The notes below the pieces were generated by a model, which was not told where the DNA came from, made no database searches, and saw only the letters and a program-made list of their open reading frames with translations. The position numbers and the translations under genes were made by a program. A DNA stretch of 64,000 nucleotides. Origin: Metasolibacillus sp. (GTDB taxonomy: Bacteria; Bacillota; Bacilli; Bacillales_A; Planococcaceae). The stretch lies in NCBI RefSeq assembly GCF_025291715.1, contig NZ_JAMBIZ010000014.1:1-64000 (forward strand), written 5' to 3'. This document shows, one piece after another, positions 24,527 through 34,178 of this stretch; position 1 is the stretch's first letter; each line of letters opens with the position of its first letter.

Positions 24527-25686
24527 CGCTGCCCCTCCTCTTGCACATAAACAACCTCATTAAATTCCTTCTGATATGCAGCAATGTCTATTAAACTTTC
24601 AATCGCTTGCATTGTCACACGACGACCATCTGCACGTAAATCTGCTGCGTATTGCAACGCCTCATGATACAAAGCTGACTCAAATAACAGCAAAGTTGTT
24701 GTGAATGTCGCATCGCTTGCAGGCACAACCTCTAATAAGCGGTCAACACGTAAACCAAAGCCTGTCGCACCAACCTCTGATCCAAAATGCGCTAAAAGTC
24801 CATCGTAGCGTCCACCATTGCCAAGCGGGAAGCCACTGCCTACTGCAAATACTTCAAACAGCATACCCGTGTAATAATTCATATGGCTTGTAATCGTAAA
24901 ATCAAACGTAATATAGTCCATTAAATTTGCTTGCTTTAACAATTGTTCCAACTCAAACATATACGTTAATTCATTTTGATTGACTACATATTTCTCTATA
25001 TTTAGAACGGTTTTTATGTTCATTGCTTCTTCAATAAATTGCAATAAAATCTCGCTTTTTTCCGTTGGTAAAGCAAAGGATTTAACCGCCTCTTCAAAGC
25101 CAACATAGTTGCGCTCCACCAATAATTTGCGCAGTTGATTCATTTGCTCCTCAGTTGCTGTATATTGCTGCAAAATTGCCTGTAATACACGCGCATGTCC
25201 AATCGTAATCGTAAAAGTTTGAATGCCTAACTGCTGAAGCAATTGAATCGCTGTTATAATAACTTCCGCATCTGCGAAAACAGAGGAATCACCAATTAAT
25301 TCAATGCCCATCTGTTCAAATTCTGCTGGACGTCCACCCTCTGTTTGCTGTGCACGAAAAACACTTGCAAAGTATGCAAGGCGCTGTGGAATTTTTTCCT
25401 TTAATAATTTTGCCGTTGCAATGCGTGCAATCGGGGTCGTCATATCAGGACGAAGAACAAGAAGATTTCCTTGATTATCCACCAGTTTGAATAGAGCAGC
25501 GTCATCAATAGCAGACGCCTTCCCTACTGTGTCGTAATATTCCACTGATGGTGTTTTTATAAAATCGTAGCCTCGAGCGTATAAAAAATGACGCCCCTGT
25601 GCTCGAATGGCTTCTAGTTTTTCATATGTTTGCGGGAATGTATCACGCATCCCAAGTGGTTTTTCAAATAATTTAATCGTAGACAT
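24523..25686 (-). CDS. hisZ: ATP phosphoribosyltransferase regulatory subunit
   Basis: A HisRS-like protein of 387 residues without the anticodon-binding domain of a true synthetase. The class II motifs are recognisable (P-L-G-M-R-D at the start, [19 protein letters not shown]). It forms the octameric HisG-HisZ complex. I start at ATG 25686, with GAGGTG spaced eight bases; the frame reads 15 bases further upstream. First gene of the his operon. Confidence 0.93.
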   Translation of the reverse strand: MSTIKLFEKPLGMRDTFPQTYEKLEAIRAQGRHFLYARGYDFIKTPSVEYYDTVGKASAIDDAALFKLVDNQGNLLVLRPDMTTPIARIATAKLLKEKIPQRLAYFASVFRAQQTEGGRPAEFEQMGIELIGDSSVFADAEVIITAIQLLQQLGIQTFTITIGHARVLQAILQQYTATEEQMNQLRKLLVERNYVGFEEAVKSFALPTEKSEILLQFIEEAMNIKTVLNIEKYVVNQNELTYMFELEQLLKQANLMDYITFDFTITSHMNYYTGMLFEVFAVGSGFPLGNGGRYDGLLAHFGSEVGATGFGLRVDRLLEVVPASDATFTTTLLLFESALYHEALQYAADLRADGRRVTMQAIESLIDIAAYQKEFNEVVYVQEEGQR

Positions 25687-25720
25687 TGCTATGCACCTCA
25701 ATACACTTTAATTCACTAGT

Positions 25721-25770
25721 GTGATAGTATAATAAAGTGAATATGTTGTCAAGCTTCTGACTAGATTGCA
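25721..25770 (-). promoter_or_regulatory. his operon promoter
   Basis: On the leftward strand TTGACA, 17 bases, TACTAT (or TATACT with a 15-base spacer), about 40 bases before hisZ. No T-box (no AGGGTGG antiterminator core) is seen, so control by uncharged tRNA-His is not supported here. Confidence 0.55.
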
Positions 25771-25835
25771 TCTACGTTGGCATAACATGGTATTTAATTG
25801 AAACCTTTGAAATTTTCTATATTGGCGGGTTTTGT

Positions 25836-26105
25836 TTTATTTGCGGATTTTATGATTTATTTGCGGGTTTCTCAGTTTATTTGCGCTTTCCGTGATTTAT
25901 TTGCGAGTTGCTCAGTTTATTTGCGTTTTTTATGATTTATTTGCGGGTTTCTCAGTTTATTTGCGCTTTCCATGATTTATTTGCGAGTTTCTCATTTTAT
26001 TTGCGCTTTCTATGATTTATTTGCGGGTTTCTCAGTTTATTTGCGCTTTCCATGATTTATTTGCGGGTTTCTCAGTTTATTTGCGCTTTCTATGATTTAT
26101 TTGCG
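25836..26105. repeat. 14-copy 20-bp tandem array, TTTATTTGCG core
   Basis: TTTATTTGCG recurs 14 times at exact 20-bp spacing (25836, 25856 ... 26096). The intervening ten bases alternate between GGTTTCTCAG-like and CTTTCCATGA-like sequence, giving a 40-bp higher-order unit. Spacing is invariant; changes are single bases in the separators. It fills the gap between the his promoter and the yvoF terminator and encodes no credible protein. Confidence 0.9.
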
Positions 26106-26134
26106 GGTTTCATGTTTCATCACCATAAAACGCA

Positions 26135-26171
26135 AACAAGCTGATGAGAGCTTCTTTCTCATCAGCTTGTT
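26135..26171. terminator. terminator after yvoF
   Basis: A perfect 15-bp stem, AACAAGCTGATGAGA with TCTCATCAGCTTGTT, and a seven-base loop. On the leftward strand TGCGTTTT follows. It ends the hprK-lgt-ppaX-yvoF transcript. Confidence 0.8.
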
Positions 26172-26175
26172 ATTG

Positions 26176-26682
26176 CTATTTTTGTCGTGCTGCCATTTCC
26201 TCTGCCGTGAAAATAATGCGCATCGGATTTCCCCCTACCATACATCCTGCTGGTACATCTTTATGTACGAGTGTTGCTGCGGAAACAATGGCGCCATCAC
26301 CAATCTCTATACCTGGCAAAATCGTTGTATTGGCACCAACCATAACATTGCTGCCAATTTTCACATCACCTAAACGATACTCATTTATTAAATATTCATG
26401 TGCTAAAATCGTTGTGTTAAAGCCTATAATTGAATTATCTCCAATCGAAATGCGCTCTGGAAACATCGTATCAGGCATGACCATTAGTGCGAGTGATGTT
26501 TTTTCGCCAATCTTCATTCGAAGAAATGTGCGATAAATCCAATTTTTCATTGCCATAAATGGTGTAATGCGTCCAATTTGAATAAAAATAAAGCATTTGA
26601 CGATTTTCCAAAAAGATACCGTTTGATAAACATGCCAAAGTGAATTTGCCCCTTCCACTTTGTAACGCTCTGTTCTTCTCAT
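26176..26682 (-). CDS. yvoF: hexapeptide-repeat acyltransferase YvoF
   Basis: A 168-residue left-handed beta-helix protein: isoleucine/valine-led hexapeptides from about residue 65 (I-S-I-G-D-N, I-G-F-N-T-T, V-K-I-G-S-N, V-M-V-G-A-N, I-E-I-G-D-G) and a G-A-I-V-S-A-A-T-L-V-H-K-D-V-P cap, as in O-acetyltransferases. The acceptor is unknown. It lies four bases after ppaX, in the conserved hprK-lgt-ppaX-yvoF order of Bacillus. Confidence 0.85.
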   Translation of the reverse strand: MRRTERYKVEGANSLWHVYQTVSFWKIVKCFIFIQIGRITPFMAMKNWIYRTFLRMKIGEKTSLALMVMPDTMFPERISIGDNSIIGFNTTILAHEYLINEYRLGDVKIGSNVMVGANTTILPGIEIGDGAIVSAATLVHKDVPAGCMVGGNPMRIIFTAEEMAARQK

Positions 26683-26686
26683 AGGC

Positions 26687-27322
26687 TTATCCTTTCACAA
26701 TTGTTAATAAATCGGTCATATTGTCAAGAATATATGTCGGCGAAAATTGCTTTAAGTAATCCTCGCCTTTAAAAGTCCATGCAACACCTGCCGTTTTCAC
26801 TCCTGCATTATGCCCTGCCTCAATATCATGCGAATTATCCCCAATCATAATGACATCTTCTTTTGCTACTTGGAGCTTTTCTAATGCTAATAAAATTGGC
26901 TCAGGATGTGGCTTGACATGCTGTACACTATCAAAGCCAATAATATGCTCAAATAAATGACCAACACCTAGCACCTTTAAACCGCGTTCAATCATATCCA
27001 CACGTTTTGTCGAAACAATCGCTAACCTTATACCTTGTGCATGCAATTGTTGTAATGTCGAAACAACCCCATCATATTGTGTCACAAGCTCATCATGATG
27101 TTCAATATTCCATTTGCGGTAGCTTGCTACTAGTTCATCTACCATATCTGGAGCTATTTCAGTAAAAGATTGTCTTAATGAAGGACCAATAAAATTTATG
27201 CAATCTTTTGGCGAATATTGCCCAGGAAATTTTTCTTCTAATACATGCATAAATGTTTGGATAATTAACTCATTTGTATCTAACAATGTTCCATCAAAAT
27301 CAAATAATAACGCTTTTACCAT
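26687..27322 (-). CDS. ppaX: pyrophosphatase PpaX
   Basis: A 211-residue HAD hydrolase: nucleophile motif D-F-D-G-T at residues 8-12, motif II V-S-T-K-R near 103 and motif IV G-D-N-S-H-D near 164. PpaX hydrolyses pyrophosphate released by HprK when it dephosphorylates P-Ser-HPr, so placement in the hprK operon fits its function. Confidence 0.9.
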   Translation of the reverse strand: MVKALLFDFDGTLLDTNELIIQTFMHVLEEKFPGQYSPKDCINFIGPSLRQSFTEIAPDMVDELVASYRKWNIEHHDELVTQYDGVVSTLQQLHAQGIRLAIVSTKRVDMIERGLKVLGVGHLFEHIIGFDSVQHVKPHPEPILLALEKLQVAKEDVIMIGDNSHDIEAGHNAGVKTAGVAWTFKGEDYLKQFSPTYILDNMTDLLTIVKG

Positions 27323-27335
27323 TATAATTCACCCT

Positions 27336-28157
27336 TTATTTGTCTAAATAGCGTACAGCAGGCTTTACAGTAATTCGACGATAAATAATACAAGCTAAAC
27401 CAATGACAATACCAAGTATCGACACGACTTGTGCTGAACGTAAATCACCAATTAAATACAGGCTATCTGTTCGTAGTGATTCGATATAGAAGCGTCCAAT
27501 TGAATACCAAATAAGATAGAAGAAAAACATTTCCCCACGACGCCAATTGAATTTACGTGCAATGATTAAAATAATAAAGCCTACGACATTCCATAATGAT
27601 TCATATAAAAATGTTGGGTGTACATATGACCCTAAATTTTCGATATACATTTGCTCAATCAACCAATTAGGTAAATGGAGACTTTCCAAAAAGCTACGCG
27701 ATACTTCCCCGCCATGTGCCTCTTGATTAATGAAGTTGCCCCAACGTCCAATAATTTGTCCTACTAAAATGCTCGGTGCTGCGATATCTGCAATACGCAG
27801 GAAGCTGACATTTCGCCTTTTTGTAAAGATATAAGCTGTAATAAATGCACCAATCAATGCACCATGAATTGCAATTCCACCATTCCATATTTCAATTGCT
27901 CGAAGTGGATTGTCTTTATAAGCCCCCCATTCCATTGCTACATAATAAACACGTGCACTTAGTATTGCAATTGGCACAGCCCAAATGAGCATGTCCGCAA
28001 TAAAATCTTGGTGAATACCTAATCGCACCGCCTCACGCTGTGCTAAAAAGTAAGCTAGTACAATACCTGAAGCAATTAAAATACCATACCATCGCACATC
28101 AATAGGTCCAATGGAGAATGCTACAGGATTGATTTTCATCATAATAAAGTCCATCAT
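27336..28157 (-). CDS. lgt: prolipoprotein diacylglyceryl transferase
   Basis: A 273-residue polytopic membrane enzyme that transfers diacylglycerol to the lipobox cysteine. The signature [13 protein letters not shown] (near residues 134-146) and the essential histidine in G-G-I-A-I-H-G are present, with about seven membrane segments. AAGGAGT precedes the ATG. It sits 12 bases after hprK. Several lipoproteins in this window would be its substrates. Confidence 0.95.
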   Translation of the reverse strand: MMDFIMMKINPVAFSIGPIDVRWYGILIASGIVLAYFLAQREAVRLGIHQDFIADMLIWAVPIAILSARVYYVAMEWGAYKDNPLRAIEIWNGGIAIHGALIGAFITAYIFTKRRNVSFLRIADIAAPSILVGQIIGRWGNFINQEAHGGEVSRSFLESLHLPNWLIEQMYIENLGSYVHPTFLYESLWNVVGFIILIIARKFNWRRGEMFFFYLIWYSIGRFYIESLRTDSLYLIGDLRSAQVVSILGIVIGLACIIYRRITVKPAVRYLDK

Positions 28158-28169
28158 TTTACTCCTTCT

Positions 28170-29111
28170 TTAATTAAAATCATCCATTTCCCCATTTGAT
28201 GCGATAACTGCATCTAGCCTTCGGGAAAATTCCTCTGCTGCATTAACGCCCATTCTTTTTAGACGATAATTCATCGCAGCTACTTCAATAATAACAGATA
28301 CGTTACGTCCAGGCTGAACAGGAATTGTTAGCTTTGTTAGCTCCGTATCAATAATTTTCATTTTTTCCTCATCAAGCCCTAGGCGATCATATGATTTATT
28401 TGGATCCCAGTTTTCTAGCTCTACAACAAGTGTAATTCTTTTATATGGTCGAATAGCACTTGCACCAAATAATGTCATAATATTAATAATACCGATTCCA
28501 CGAATTTCCAATAAATGCTCCAACAATGGGGGTGGGCTACCGATAATCATATTTTCTGATTCTTGACGAATTTCTACAGAGTCATCTGCTACAAGACGAT
28601 GCCCCTTTTTGACAAGCTCTAATGCTGTTTCACTTTTCCCTACACCGCTTTTCCCAAGAATGAGTACCCCGATTCCATAAATATCCACAAGTACCCCATG
28701 AATAGCTGTGGTCGGTGCCAGCTCACTTTCTAAATAATTTGTTAAGCGGCTCGAAAAATGAGTTGTCGTTTGCTTTGAAACTAAAACAGGTACATGATTT
28801 TTATTCGATGCATCAATTAATTCCTTTGGTACTTCCATACTTCTTGAAAGAATAATTGCTGGTGTATTGCGTGCACATAACAAGCACATACGTTCAATTC
28901 TCACATTTTCTGGAAGCATTTCAAAAAAGGAGAGCTCTGTCTTTCCAAGTAGCTGGACACGATTTGCTGGGTAATGTGTAAAGTAACCAGCCATCTCAAG
29001 CCCGGGTCTTGAAATATCACTTGTTGTAATAGCGCGCCCAATCCCTTCATGACCACTCACGATTTGTAAATTAAATTTCTCCATTACATCTCTTGTTGTA
29101 ACTTGAACCAT
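28170..29111 (-). CDS. hprK: HPr kinase/phosphorylase
   Basis: A bifunctional sensor enzyme that phosphorylates Ser46 of HPr and Crh and removes the phosphate by phosphorolysis. Walker A G-K-S-G-V-G-K-S lies near residues 151-158, followed by V-A-D-D-S-V-E-I; the HPrK signature E-I-R-G-I-G-I-I-N is near 202-210. I use ATG 29111 with GAGAGG at eight bases; the frame reads to GTG 29117. Its target gene crh is 15 kb away in this window. Confidence 0.95.
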   Translation of the reverse strand: MVQVTTRDVMEKFNLQIVSGHEGIGRAITTSDISRPGLEMAGYFTHYPANRVQLLGKTELSFFEMLPENVRIERMCLLCARNTPAIILSRSMEVPKELIDASNKNHVPVLVSKQTTTHFSSRLTNYLESELAPTTAIHGVLVDIYGIGVLILGKSGVGKSETALELVKKGHRLVADDSVEIRQESENMIIGSPPPLLEHLLEIRGIGIINIMTLFGASAIRPYKRITLVVELENWDPNKSYDRLGLDEEKMKIIDTELTKLTIPVQPGRNVSVIIEVAAMNYRLKRMGVNAAEEFSRRLDAVIASNGEMDDFN

Positions 29112-29200
29112 TGGCACAACCTCTCGATCCTTTATAGTCTTTCCTTATTGTAACATGTTCCAGTCATTTTTACGGAAAATGTATCCTTTATAAACCAATA

Positions 29201-29232
29201 AAAGGGGCGCCTCGAAATTCAGACGTCCCCTC
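29201..29232 (-). terminator. hairpin after cytochrome c-551 gene (repeat family)
   Basis: AGGGG(CG)CCTCGAA pairs with TTCAGACGTCCCCT imperfectly. It sits directly behind the cytochrome gene and resembles the GGG-Y-GTCT-GAA...TTC-AGAC-CCC hairpin family of the host region. Confidence 0.55.
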
Positions 29233-29236
29233 CCCA

Positions 29237-29554
29237 TTATTTTTGTTCTGCTAACCATGCCGCTGCTTTTTCAGCATCTTCGCCTTTAATTAAACCACCA
29301 GGCATACCATTTGATGTACCATTTAAAATGACATTTAAAATTTCTTCCTCCGATAAACGTGCACCTACATCATTTAATGCAGGTGTTTTACGCATACCTT
29401 GCAATTGACCGCCGTGACAGCTGGCACAGGTTTGCATCACAATTTTTTCACCTTCTGGCTGCGGTGTTGCATTACCGCTTTCTTCCTCAGCGCCACCACA
29501 CGCAGCTAAAAATAATGCTGAGCTAAATGTAGCTGTTAATAATAATTTTTTCAT
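29237..29554 (-). CDS. cccB: cytochrome c-551, membrane-anchored lipoprotein
   Basis: A 105-residue small cytochrome. It starts at ATG 29554 behind GGAGGGG, with a lipoprotein signal ending L-A-A-C at residue 19. The heme motif C-A-S-C-H lies near residues 42-46 and the axial methionine is likely in G-M-P-G-G near 83. Heme would be attached outside the membrane. It fits the CccB/c-551 group that shuttles electrons to the terminal oxidase. Confidence 0.88.
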   Translation of the reverse strand: MKKLLLTATFSSALFLAACGGAEEESGNATPQPEGEKIVMQTCASCHGGQLQGMRKTPALNDVGARLSEEEILNVILNGTSNGMPGGLIKGEDAEKAAAWLAEQK

Positions 29555-29588
29555 TTCAACCCCTCCAATCCATTTCAGTATAGCAAAG

Positions 29589-30443
29589 TTAGACACGTTT
29601 GAAACCTTCTCCTAGCACCTCATAGGCATCTGAAACGACAACGAATGCTGTTGGGTCCACCATCTTCACAACTTGTTTCAATTTCGTGAATTCAGTTTGA
29701 TAAACAACAACCATAAGAAATGTTTTTTCTTCTCCAGTGTAACCACCGAAGGCAGGAAGCTTCGTTACACCGCGATTCACTTCTCTGTAAATAGCTTCAC
29801 GCATTTCCTCTTCCATGTTTGTAATAATATACGCCATTTTCGATTGGCTAAAGCCAAGCTGAATAATATCAATCGTTTTTGTCGTCACATATAAGCCGAT
29901 AATCGCATACAAGCCTTTTTCTAAATCAAATACTAATGCAGCACTCACAGCGATAATACCATCAATCATCAAAACGCTTGTGCCTAGAGTAAGCCCTGTG
30001 AATTTTGTAATAATTTGCGCTAATAAATCGGTACCGCCTGTTGAAGCTTTACCTTTGAAAACAATGCCTAGTCCTGAACCAACAACAATCCCACCAAAAA
30101 TGGCACCAAGTAGTGGATTTAAAGTCCATGGCTCCCAGCCACTCGTCAATATAACGAATGCAGGCAATGTAATTGTACCAATAAAGGATTTTACACCGAA
30201 TTTCTTACCTAAAACTAAAACACCTGCAATAAATAAAGGAATATTAAATGCATATTGAATAATTCCTGCATTCCAACCAAATAAGCCATTTAAAATGGTA
30301 CTAATTCCACTTACGCCACCAGAGGCTACTTGGTTCGGTAATAAAAAAACATTAAACCCCACTGCAATTATCGCAGCTCCTACAATAACAAATATATACT
30401 CGCTAACTGTATCTTTCATTGTTAACTGCTCACTACTGTTCAC
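29589..30443 (-). CDS. YitT/YvjA-family membrane protein
   Basis: About 284 residues. Five or six membrane helices (20-210) with G-G-V-S-G-I and S-T-G-G-T-D loops typical of the YitT family, and a C-terminal cytosolic DUF2179 domain with G-G-Y-T-G-E-E-K. Function unknown. GTG 30443 has AGAGGAAG before it; an ATG lies 24 bases further upstream. Confidence 0.82.
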   Translation of the reverse strand: MNSSEQLTMKDTVSEYIFVIVGAAIIAVGFNVFLLPNQVASGGVSGISTILNGLFGWNAGIIQYAFNIPLFIAGVLVLGKKFGVKSFIGTITLPAFVILTSGWEPWTLNPLLGAIFGGIVVGSGLGIVFKGKASTGGTDLLAQIITKFTGLTLGTSVLMIDGIIAVSAALVFDLEKGLYAIIGLYVTTKTIDIIQLGFSQSKMAYIITNMEEEMREAIYREVNRGVTKLPAFGGYTGEEKTFLMVVVYQTEFTKLKQVVKMVDPTAFVVVSDAYEVLGEGFKRV

Positions 30444-30489
30444 ACGACTTCCTCTTTCTATATGCAATTTTTATTTATAGCATAAGCTA

Positions 30490-31728
30490 CTAGCTAATAA
30501 CCTCTCTTGCCCATTGCTCTGTTTCATCATAAATTTGGAATACCTTTTCTTGGTTCAAGCCTAGCTGCTGTGATAATTCTGTCAGCTTGTCCCAATCTAA
30601 TTTGTACAATGCTTCACTAAATTGTAAATAGGGTGTCATTTCTGTTTCTACACCGTTAATCGTTTGCACGATTTCCTCTGATAGCGGCATCTTTCTTAAA
30701 ATTAAATGCATCGGTCGCTTTAATAAGGCATCAATTAACGATAATAGACCAATTAAAAAATACTCAGAAAAATTCTTTTTATAATTTAGCTTCGCTACTT
30801 TTTCACATGCTTTCGCTCTAAACAATGACGCTACAACTAGCTCATTAAACGTATCTGTTTGCTCATGAGTATTTAATTCACGCATTGCAAGTAAATACAC
30901 AAGCTTACGTAGCTCCGTTAGCCCTAGCAAAACAATCGCTTGCTTAATTGAACGTATTTTAGATTTTTTGCGATTTTTTGAGCTATTAATGAGCTGTAAA
31001 AGCTTATAAGAAATCGATATTTCCCGTTCAATATTTTCTGCTAATATATTTATATCGGGCTCCTCATCCTTTAAAATCGAAATAATTTGGAAGTAATTAA
31101 TAATATTTGCAGGTATATCAATCGCTCTCATAATTTGTGGCTTCTCAAAAAAATACCCTTGAAACAATACATAGCCCGAATGTATCGCAACTTCATATTG
31201 CTCTCGTGTCTCTACTTTTTCTGCCAAGAGTTGAATATGTGGAAATTTCGATTTTACTTTATTTTCAATTTCCATACGTTTTAATAAAGGAGTAATTAAA
31301 AAATCGACTTTAATATAGTCTATATAATGAAACAATTCATCATACACCGTTACTTCATCATTCAATACAAAGTCATCAAGCGCTAGTTTAAAGCCTTTTT
31401 TCTTTAACTCCTTTACACGTTCTATAAGACCCTGTGTTATGCTGACATCTTCTAAAATTTCGATAACTACTTCTTGTGGGTTCACATAATCGACTAATGG
31501 GCTAAACAATAGCTTTTCAGTAAAATTAATAAAGGCTGGCGCACCACCTGTTGCTTTATCTATACCAATTGCTAAAAATGAGTTGATAATAACATCAATT
31601 GTTGCAGCATCTGCTCCTACGCCCTCTAAAGGAAAAGCATTCATATTTTTACTTCGATATAACAATTCATAAGAGACAATTTGTTCTTTTTCATCAAAAA
31701 TCGGTTGTCTACCAATAAAAACTTCCAC
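30490..31728 (-). CDS. yuxH: EAL-HDOD domain protein (YuxH-like)
   Basis: A 412-residue protein. The N-terminal 200 residues form an EAL-type barrel but the EAL triplet is replaced by E-L-L (Y-E-L-L-Y-R), and metal ligands are partly missing, so it is probably not an active c-di-GMP phosphodiesterase. Residues 200-400 are an HDOD domain, an HD-like signalling module. This two-domain form (YuxH in Bacillus) is of unknown role. It is transcribed away from the enoyl-CoA hydratase gene. Confidence 0.82.
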   Translation of the reverse strand: MEVFIGRQPIFDEKEQIVSYELLYRSKNMNAFPLEGVGADAATIDVIINSFLAIGIDKATGGAPAFINFTEKLLFSPLVDYVNPQEVVIEILEDVSITQGLIERVKELKKKGFKLALDDFVLNDEVTVYDELFHYIDYIKVDFLITPLLKRMEIENKVKSKFPHIQLLAEKVETREQYEVAIHSGYVLFQGYFFEKPQIMRAIDIPANIINYFQIISILKDEEPDINILAENIEREISISYKLLQLINSSKNRKKSKIRSIKQAIVLLGLTELRKLVYLLAMRELNTHEQTDTFNELVVASLFRAKACEKVAKLNYKKNFSEYFLIGLLSLIDALLKRPMHLILRKMPLSEEIVQTINGVETEMTPYLQFSEALYKLDWDKLTELSQQLGLNQEKVFQIYDETEQWAREVIS

Positions 31729-31963
31729 ACTAACTCCTCACTTTATGTATCTTCATAATTTTTTCATTCTTGTTATTACGTTTATTTTATAAAGAAAGCT
31801 AAAATAGCATTCTTTTAACATATTATTTATTAATTTTGCCAACGTACAAATAATAGCAAATTCACTGCTATATTTCAGCAAAATCTTTAGTTGTTTTCAT
31901 GCTTTATGCTTTAAAATCACTTAATTATAGCATACTTATCTTTAATGCATTGTTCAATTATAA

Positions 31964-31992
31964 TTGCCTATATATTTCGAGACATGTAATAT
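31964..31992 (+). promoter_or_regulatory. promoter of enoyl-CoA hydratase gene
   Basis: TTGCCT, 17-base spacer, TAATAT, 36 bases before ATG 32028. The 299-base gap 31729-32027 is otherwise plain AT-rich DNA between divergent genes; no FadR-type palindrome is visible. Confidence 0.6.
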
Positions 31993-32027
31993 AATACTAT
32001 ATACGTTTAAGGGGGAGTAAGTTATTT

Positions 32028-32804
32028 ATGAACATCATTGAATATGAGCAACAGCAATCTATCGCCTATGTAAAACTAAATCGACCTGATGTTTTAAATG
32101 CCTTTAATTTTGAAATGCTATGTGAGCTGCAAGCGATTGTAGAATCCATTCGTATACACCCTGATATTCGACTTGTTATCATTACAGGTGCAGGCGATAA
32201 AGCCTTTTCTGTCGGCGCTGATTTAAAGGAGCGCCAAACATTACCAGAGCCTTTAGTGAAACGAAATTTAAATAAATTTGCTGAAGTATTCAATGCTATC
32301 GAAGCATTGCCACAGCCAACCATTTGTGCGCTGAATGGCTACGCTTTTGGCGGTGGCCTTGAGCTTGCTCTTGCCTGTGATTTTCGCATTGCTGCCAAAA
32401 ATGCAGTTGTTGGCTTAACAGAAACGAAGCTCGGCATTATTCCTGGTGCTGGCGGCACACAGCGCTTGCCTCGCTTAATTGGTGAAGCAAAAGCATTGGA
32501 ATTTATTTTAACAGCGAAAAAAATTGCAGGGGAGGAAGCGTTAGCTTGTGGGTTATTTACACAGCTAGTTGAACAAGAGCATTTAATGCAAGCTACTGAG
32601 AGCTTTGCCAATACAATTTTGCAAAATGCGCCAATCGCTTTACAGCAAGCAAAATTTGCTGTCAAACAAGGAATGAAGGTTGATTTGCAAACAGGCCTAC
32701 AAATCGAGCGTAAAGCATATGAAATCACTTTACCGACTGAAGACCGCATAGAAGCATTAAATGCCTTCGTTGAAAAGCGAGCACCGCAATTTAAAGGGAA
32801 ATAA
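32028..32804 (+). CDS. enoyl-CoA hydratase/isomerase family protein
   Basis: A 258-residue crotonase-fold enzyme. The oxyanion-hole segment G-A-G-D-K-A-F-S-V-G-A-D-L-K-E (about 55-69) and A-L-N-G-Y-A-F-G-G-G-L-E-L-A-L-A (about 102-117) are present. The catalytic glutamates of true hydratases are plausible in G-G-G-L-E and L-T-E-T-K-L-G-I-I-P-G-A-G-G-T. It probably hydrates 2-enoyl-CoA in fatty-acid or branched-chain degradation. GGGGGAG precedes the ATG. Monocistronic, ending in the bidirectional terminator. Confidence 0.88.
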   Translation: MNIIEYEQQQSIAYVKLNRPDVLNAFNFEMLCELQAIVESIRIHPDIRLVIITGAGDKAFSVGADLKERQTLPEPLVKRNLNKFAEVFNAIEALPQPTICALNGYAFGGGLELALACDFRIAAKNAVVGLTETKLGIIPGAGGTQRLPRLIGEAKALEFILTAKKIAGEEALACGLFTQLVEQEHLMQATESFANTILQNAPIALQQAKFAVKQGMKVDLQTGLQIERKAYEITLPTEDRIEALNAFVEKRAPQFKGK

Positions 32805-32808
32805 AAAT

Positions 32809-32833
32809 GAGGAAGTGCATTTTGCACTTCCTC
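32809..32833. terminator. bidirectional terminator, enoyl-CoA hydratase / luxS
   Basis: GAGGAAGTGCA pairs perfectly with TGCACTTCCTC; T-rich flank on the right strand (GCTTTTTATT) and A-rich on the left (AATAAAAA reversed). It serves both converging genes. Confidence 0.88.
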
Positions 32834-32838
32834 GCTTT

Positions 32839-33303
32839 TTATTCAGCAAAAACAGTTGCCCACTCCGCACGCTTTGCAAGCATTTCACGCGCTAATTGCT
32901 GTGCTCCTTCTAAGCTGTGATTCGCAGCCCAGCCGCATTGCACTTCGTTACATGCTGGCACCTCTGTTGCATTGACAACATCCTGCAACGTTTTTTCTAA
33001 AATAGTTAAAATTTCATCATAATTATCATGGTTAATAACAGATAAATAGAAACCTGTTTGACAGCCCATCGGACTAAGGTCAACAACATGTTCTGAATGG
33101 TTACGGATATTTTCAGCCATTAAATGCTCAATCGAATGAAGAGCATCCATTTTCATATACTCTTTATTTGGTTGCTTAAAGCGAATATCATACTTATGTA
33201 CAACATCTCCATGCTGCCCTTCCTTTAATCCAGCTAAACGTACATATGGTGCAGCTACTTTCGTATGGTCTAAGTTAAAGCTTTCTACATTCATTTTTGT
33301 CAT
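32839..33303 (-). CDS. luxS: S-ribosylhomocysteine lyase
   Basis: A 154-residue LuxS. The metal-binding H-S-I-E-H lies near residues 56-60 and the third ligand is the cysteine of V-Q-C-G-W near 126. It cleaves S-ribosylhomocysteine to homocysteine and the autoinducer-2 precursor in the activated methyl cycle. The N-terminus [11 protein letters not shown] is the usual opening. Confidence 0.95.
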   Translation of the reverse strand: MTKMNVESFNLDHTKVAAPYVRLAGLKEGQHGDVVHKYDIRFKQPNKEYMKMDALHSIEHLMAENIRNHSEHVVDLSPMGCQTGFYLSVINHDNYDEILTILEKTLQDVVNATEVPACNEVQCGWAANHSLEGAQQLAREMLAKRAEWATVFAE

Positions 33304-33318
33304 TTTCCATAACCTCGC

Positions 33319-33975
33319 TTATTTATTTTTTCGTCTCCCATTTAACGCACTAATAACCGCTGGTATAACAGAAATAAAAATAATTAATAACAATACTGTG
33401 GAGAAGTTTTCTTTAATAATAGGGATATTGCCAAAGAAGTAGCCAAGCATCGTACAAATCAATACCCAAGCAAATGCTCCAATAACATTATACATAATAA
33501 AGTATTTATAGTTCATACGGCTAGCTCCTGCCACAAACGGAATAAACGTCCGAATAAATGGCATAAAGCGCGCAATGACAATCGTCTTTCCGCCATGCTT
33601 ATTGAAAAATCGCTGTGCCGCATCCATGCGCTCTTTATTAATAACCCGACCTAAAAAGCTATCAGGTGGGATCGATAAGCCAACAGCTCGTCCGATATGG
33701 TAATTTACCGTATCTCCAATAATTGCAGCTGTAATAAAGACCGCCATTAACAATGGTAAATTAAAGGAGCCTAACGCCGCAAATGTACCTGCTGCAAATA
33801 GTAAGGAATCTCCTGGTAAAAACGGCATAATGACGACGCCTGTTTCTACAAATACAATCGCAAACAAAATTGCGTACGACCAGCCTCCAAATTGCTGAAT
33901 AATTTCCTGTAAATGCTGGTCAATGTGTAAAATAAAATCAATCAAGCCTTGAATAATCGCCATCCATATACTCAC
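33319..33975 (-). CDS. DedA/SNARE-associated family membrane protein
   Basis: A 218-residue DedA protein with about five hydrophobic segments and the family signatures E-T-G-V-V-I-M-P-F-L-P-G-D-S-L-L-F-A near 45-62 and F-G-R-like A-R-F-M-P-F-I-R-T-F-I-P near 135-147. DedA proteins are thought to recycle lipid carriers or flip phospholipids; the role of this paralogue is not clear. It is 15 bases upstream of luxS and may be co-transcribed. Confidence 0.87.
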   Translation of the reverse strand: MSIWMAIIQGLIDFILHIDQHLQEIIQQFGGWSYAILFAIVFVETGVVIMPFLPGDSLLFAAGTFAALGSFNLPLLMAVFITAAIIGDTVNYHIGRAVGLSIPPDSFLGRVINKERMDAAQRFFNKHGGKTIVIARFMPFIRTFIPFVAGASRMNYKYFIMYNVIGAFAWVLICTMLGYFFGNIPIIKENFSTVLLLIIFISVIPAVISALNGRRKNK

Positions 33976-34178
33976 TTTCTCATCAATTTTTACTCTCTCA
34001 TTTTAGCATAATATGATTTACTATGCTTTTTATAATATTAATTTAGAACGAAAATTAATACAAAATGTTGCGAATAAATGGACGCTTCTTTTTAAAATAA
34101 TTGTGCATTCATCATTTTATTTTTTATAAACCCCTTAATGTTTAAGTAAAGAGCCAATTACAAAAAAGCTATTTAGCC

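Noticed and set aside
25687-25760. T-box riboswitch controlling the his operon
   Set aside because: No AGGGTGG antiterminator core or specifier structure; the leader is only about 40 bases.
25836-26105. CRISPR array upstream of hisZ
   Set aside because: The repeat is contiguous at 20 bp with near-identical separators alternating in two types; there are no unique spacers and no cas genes.
30490-31728. Active c-di-GMP phosphodiesterase
   Set aside because: The EAL residues are changed to ELL and metal ligands are not all present; better described as a degenerate EAL-HDOD protein.
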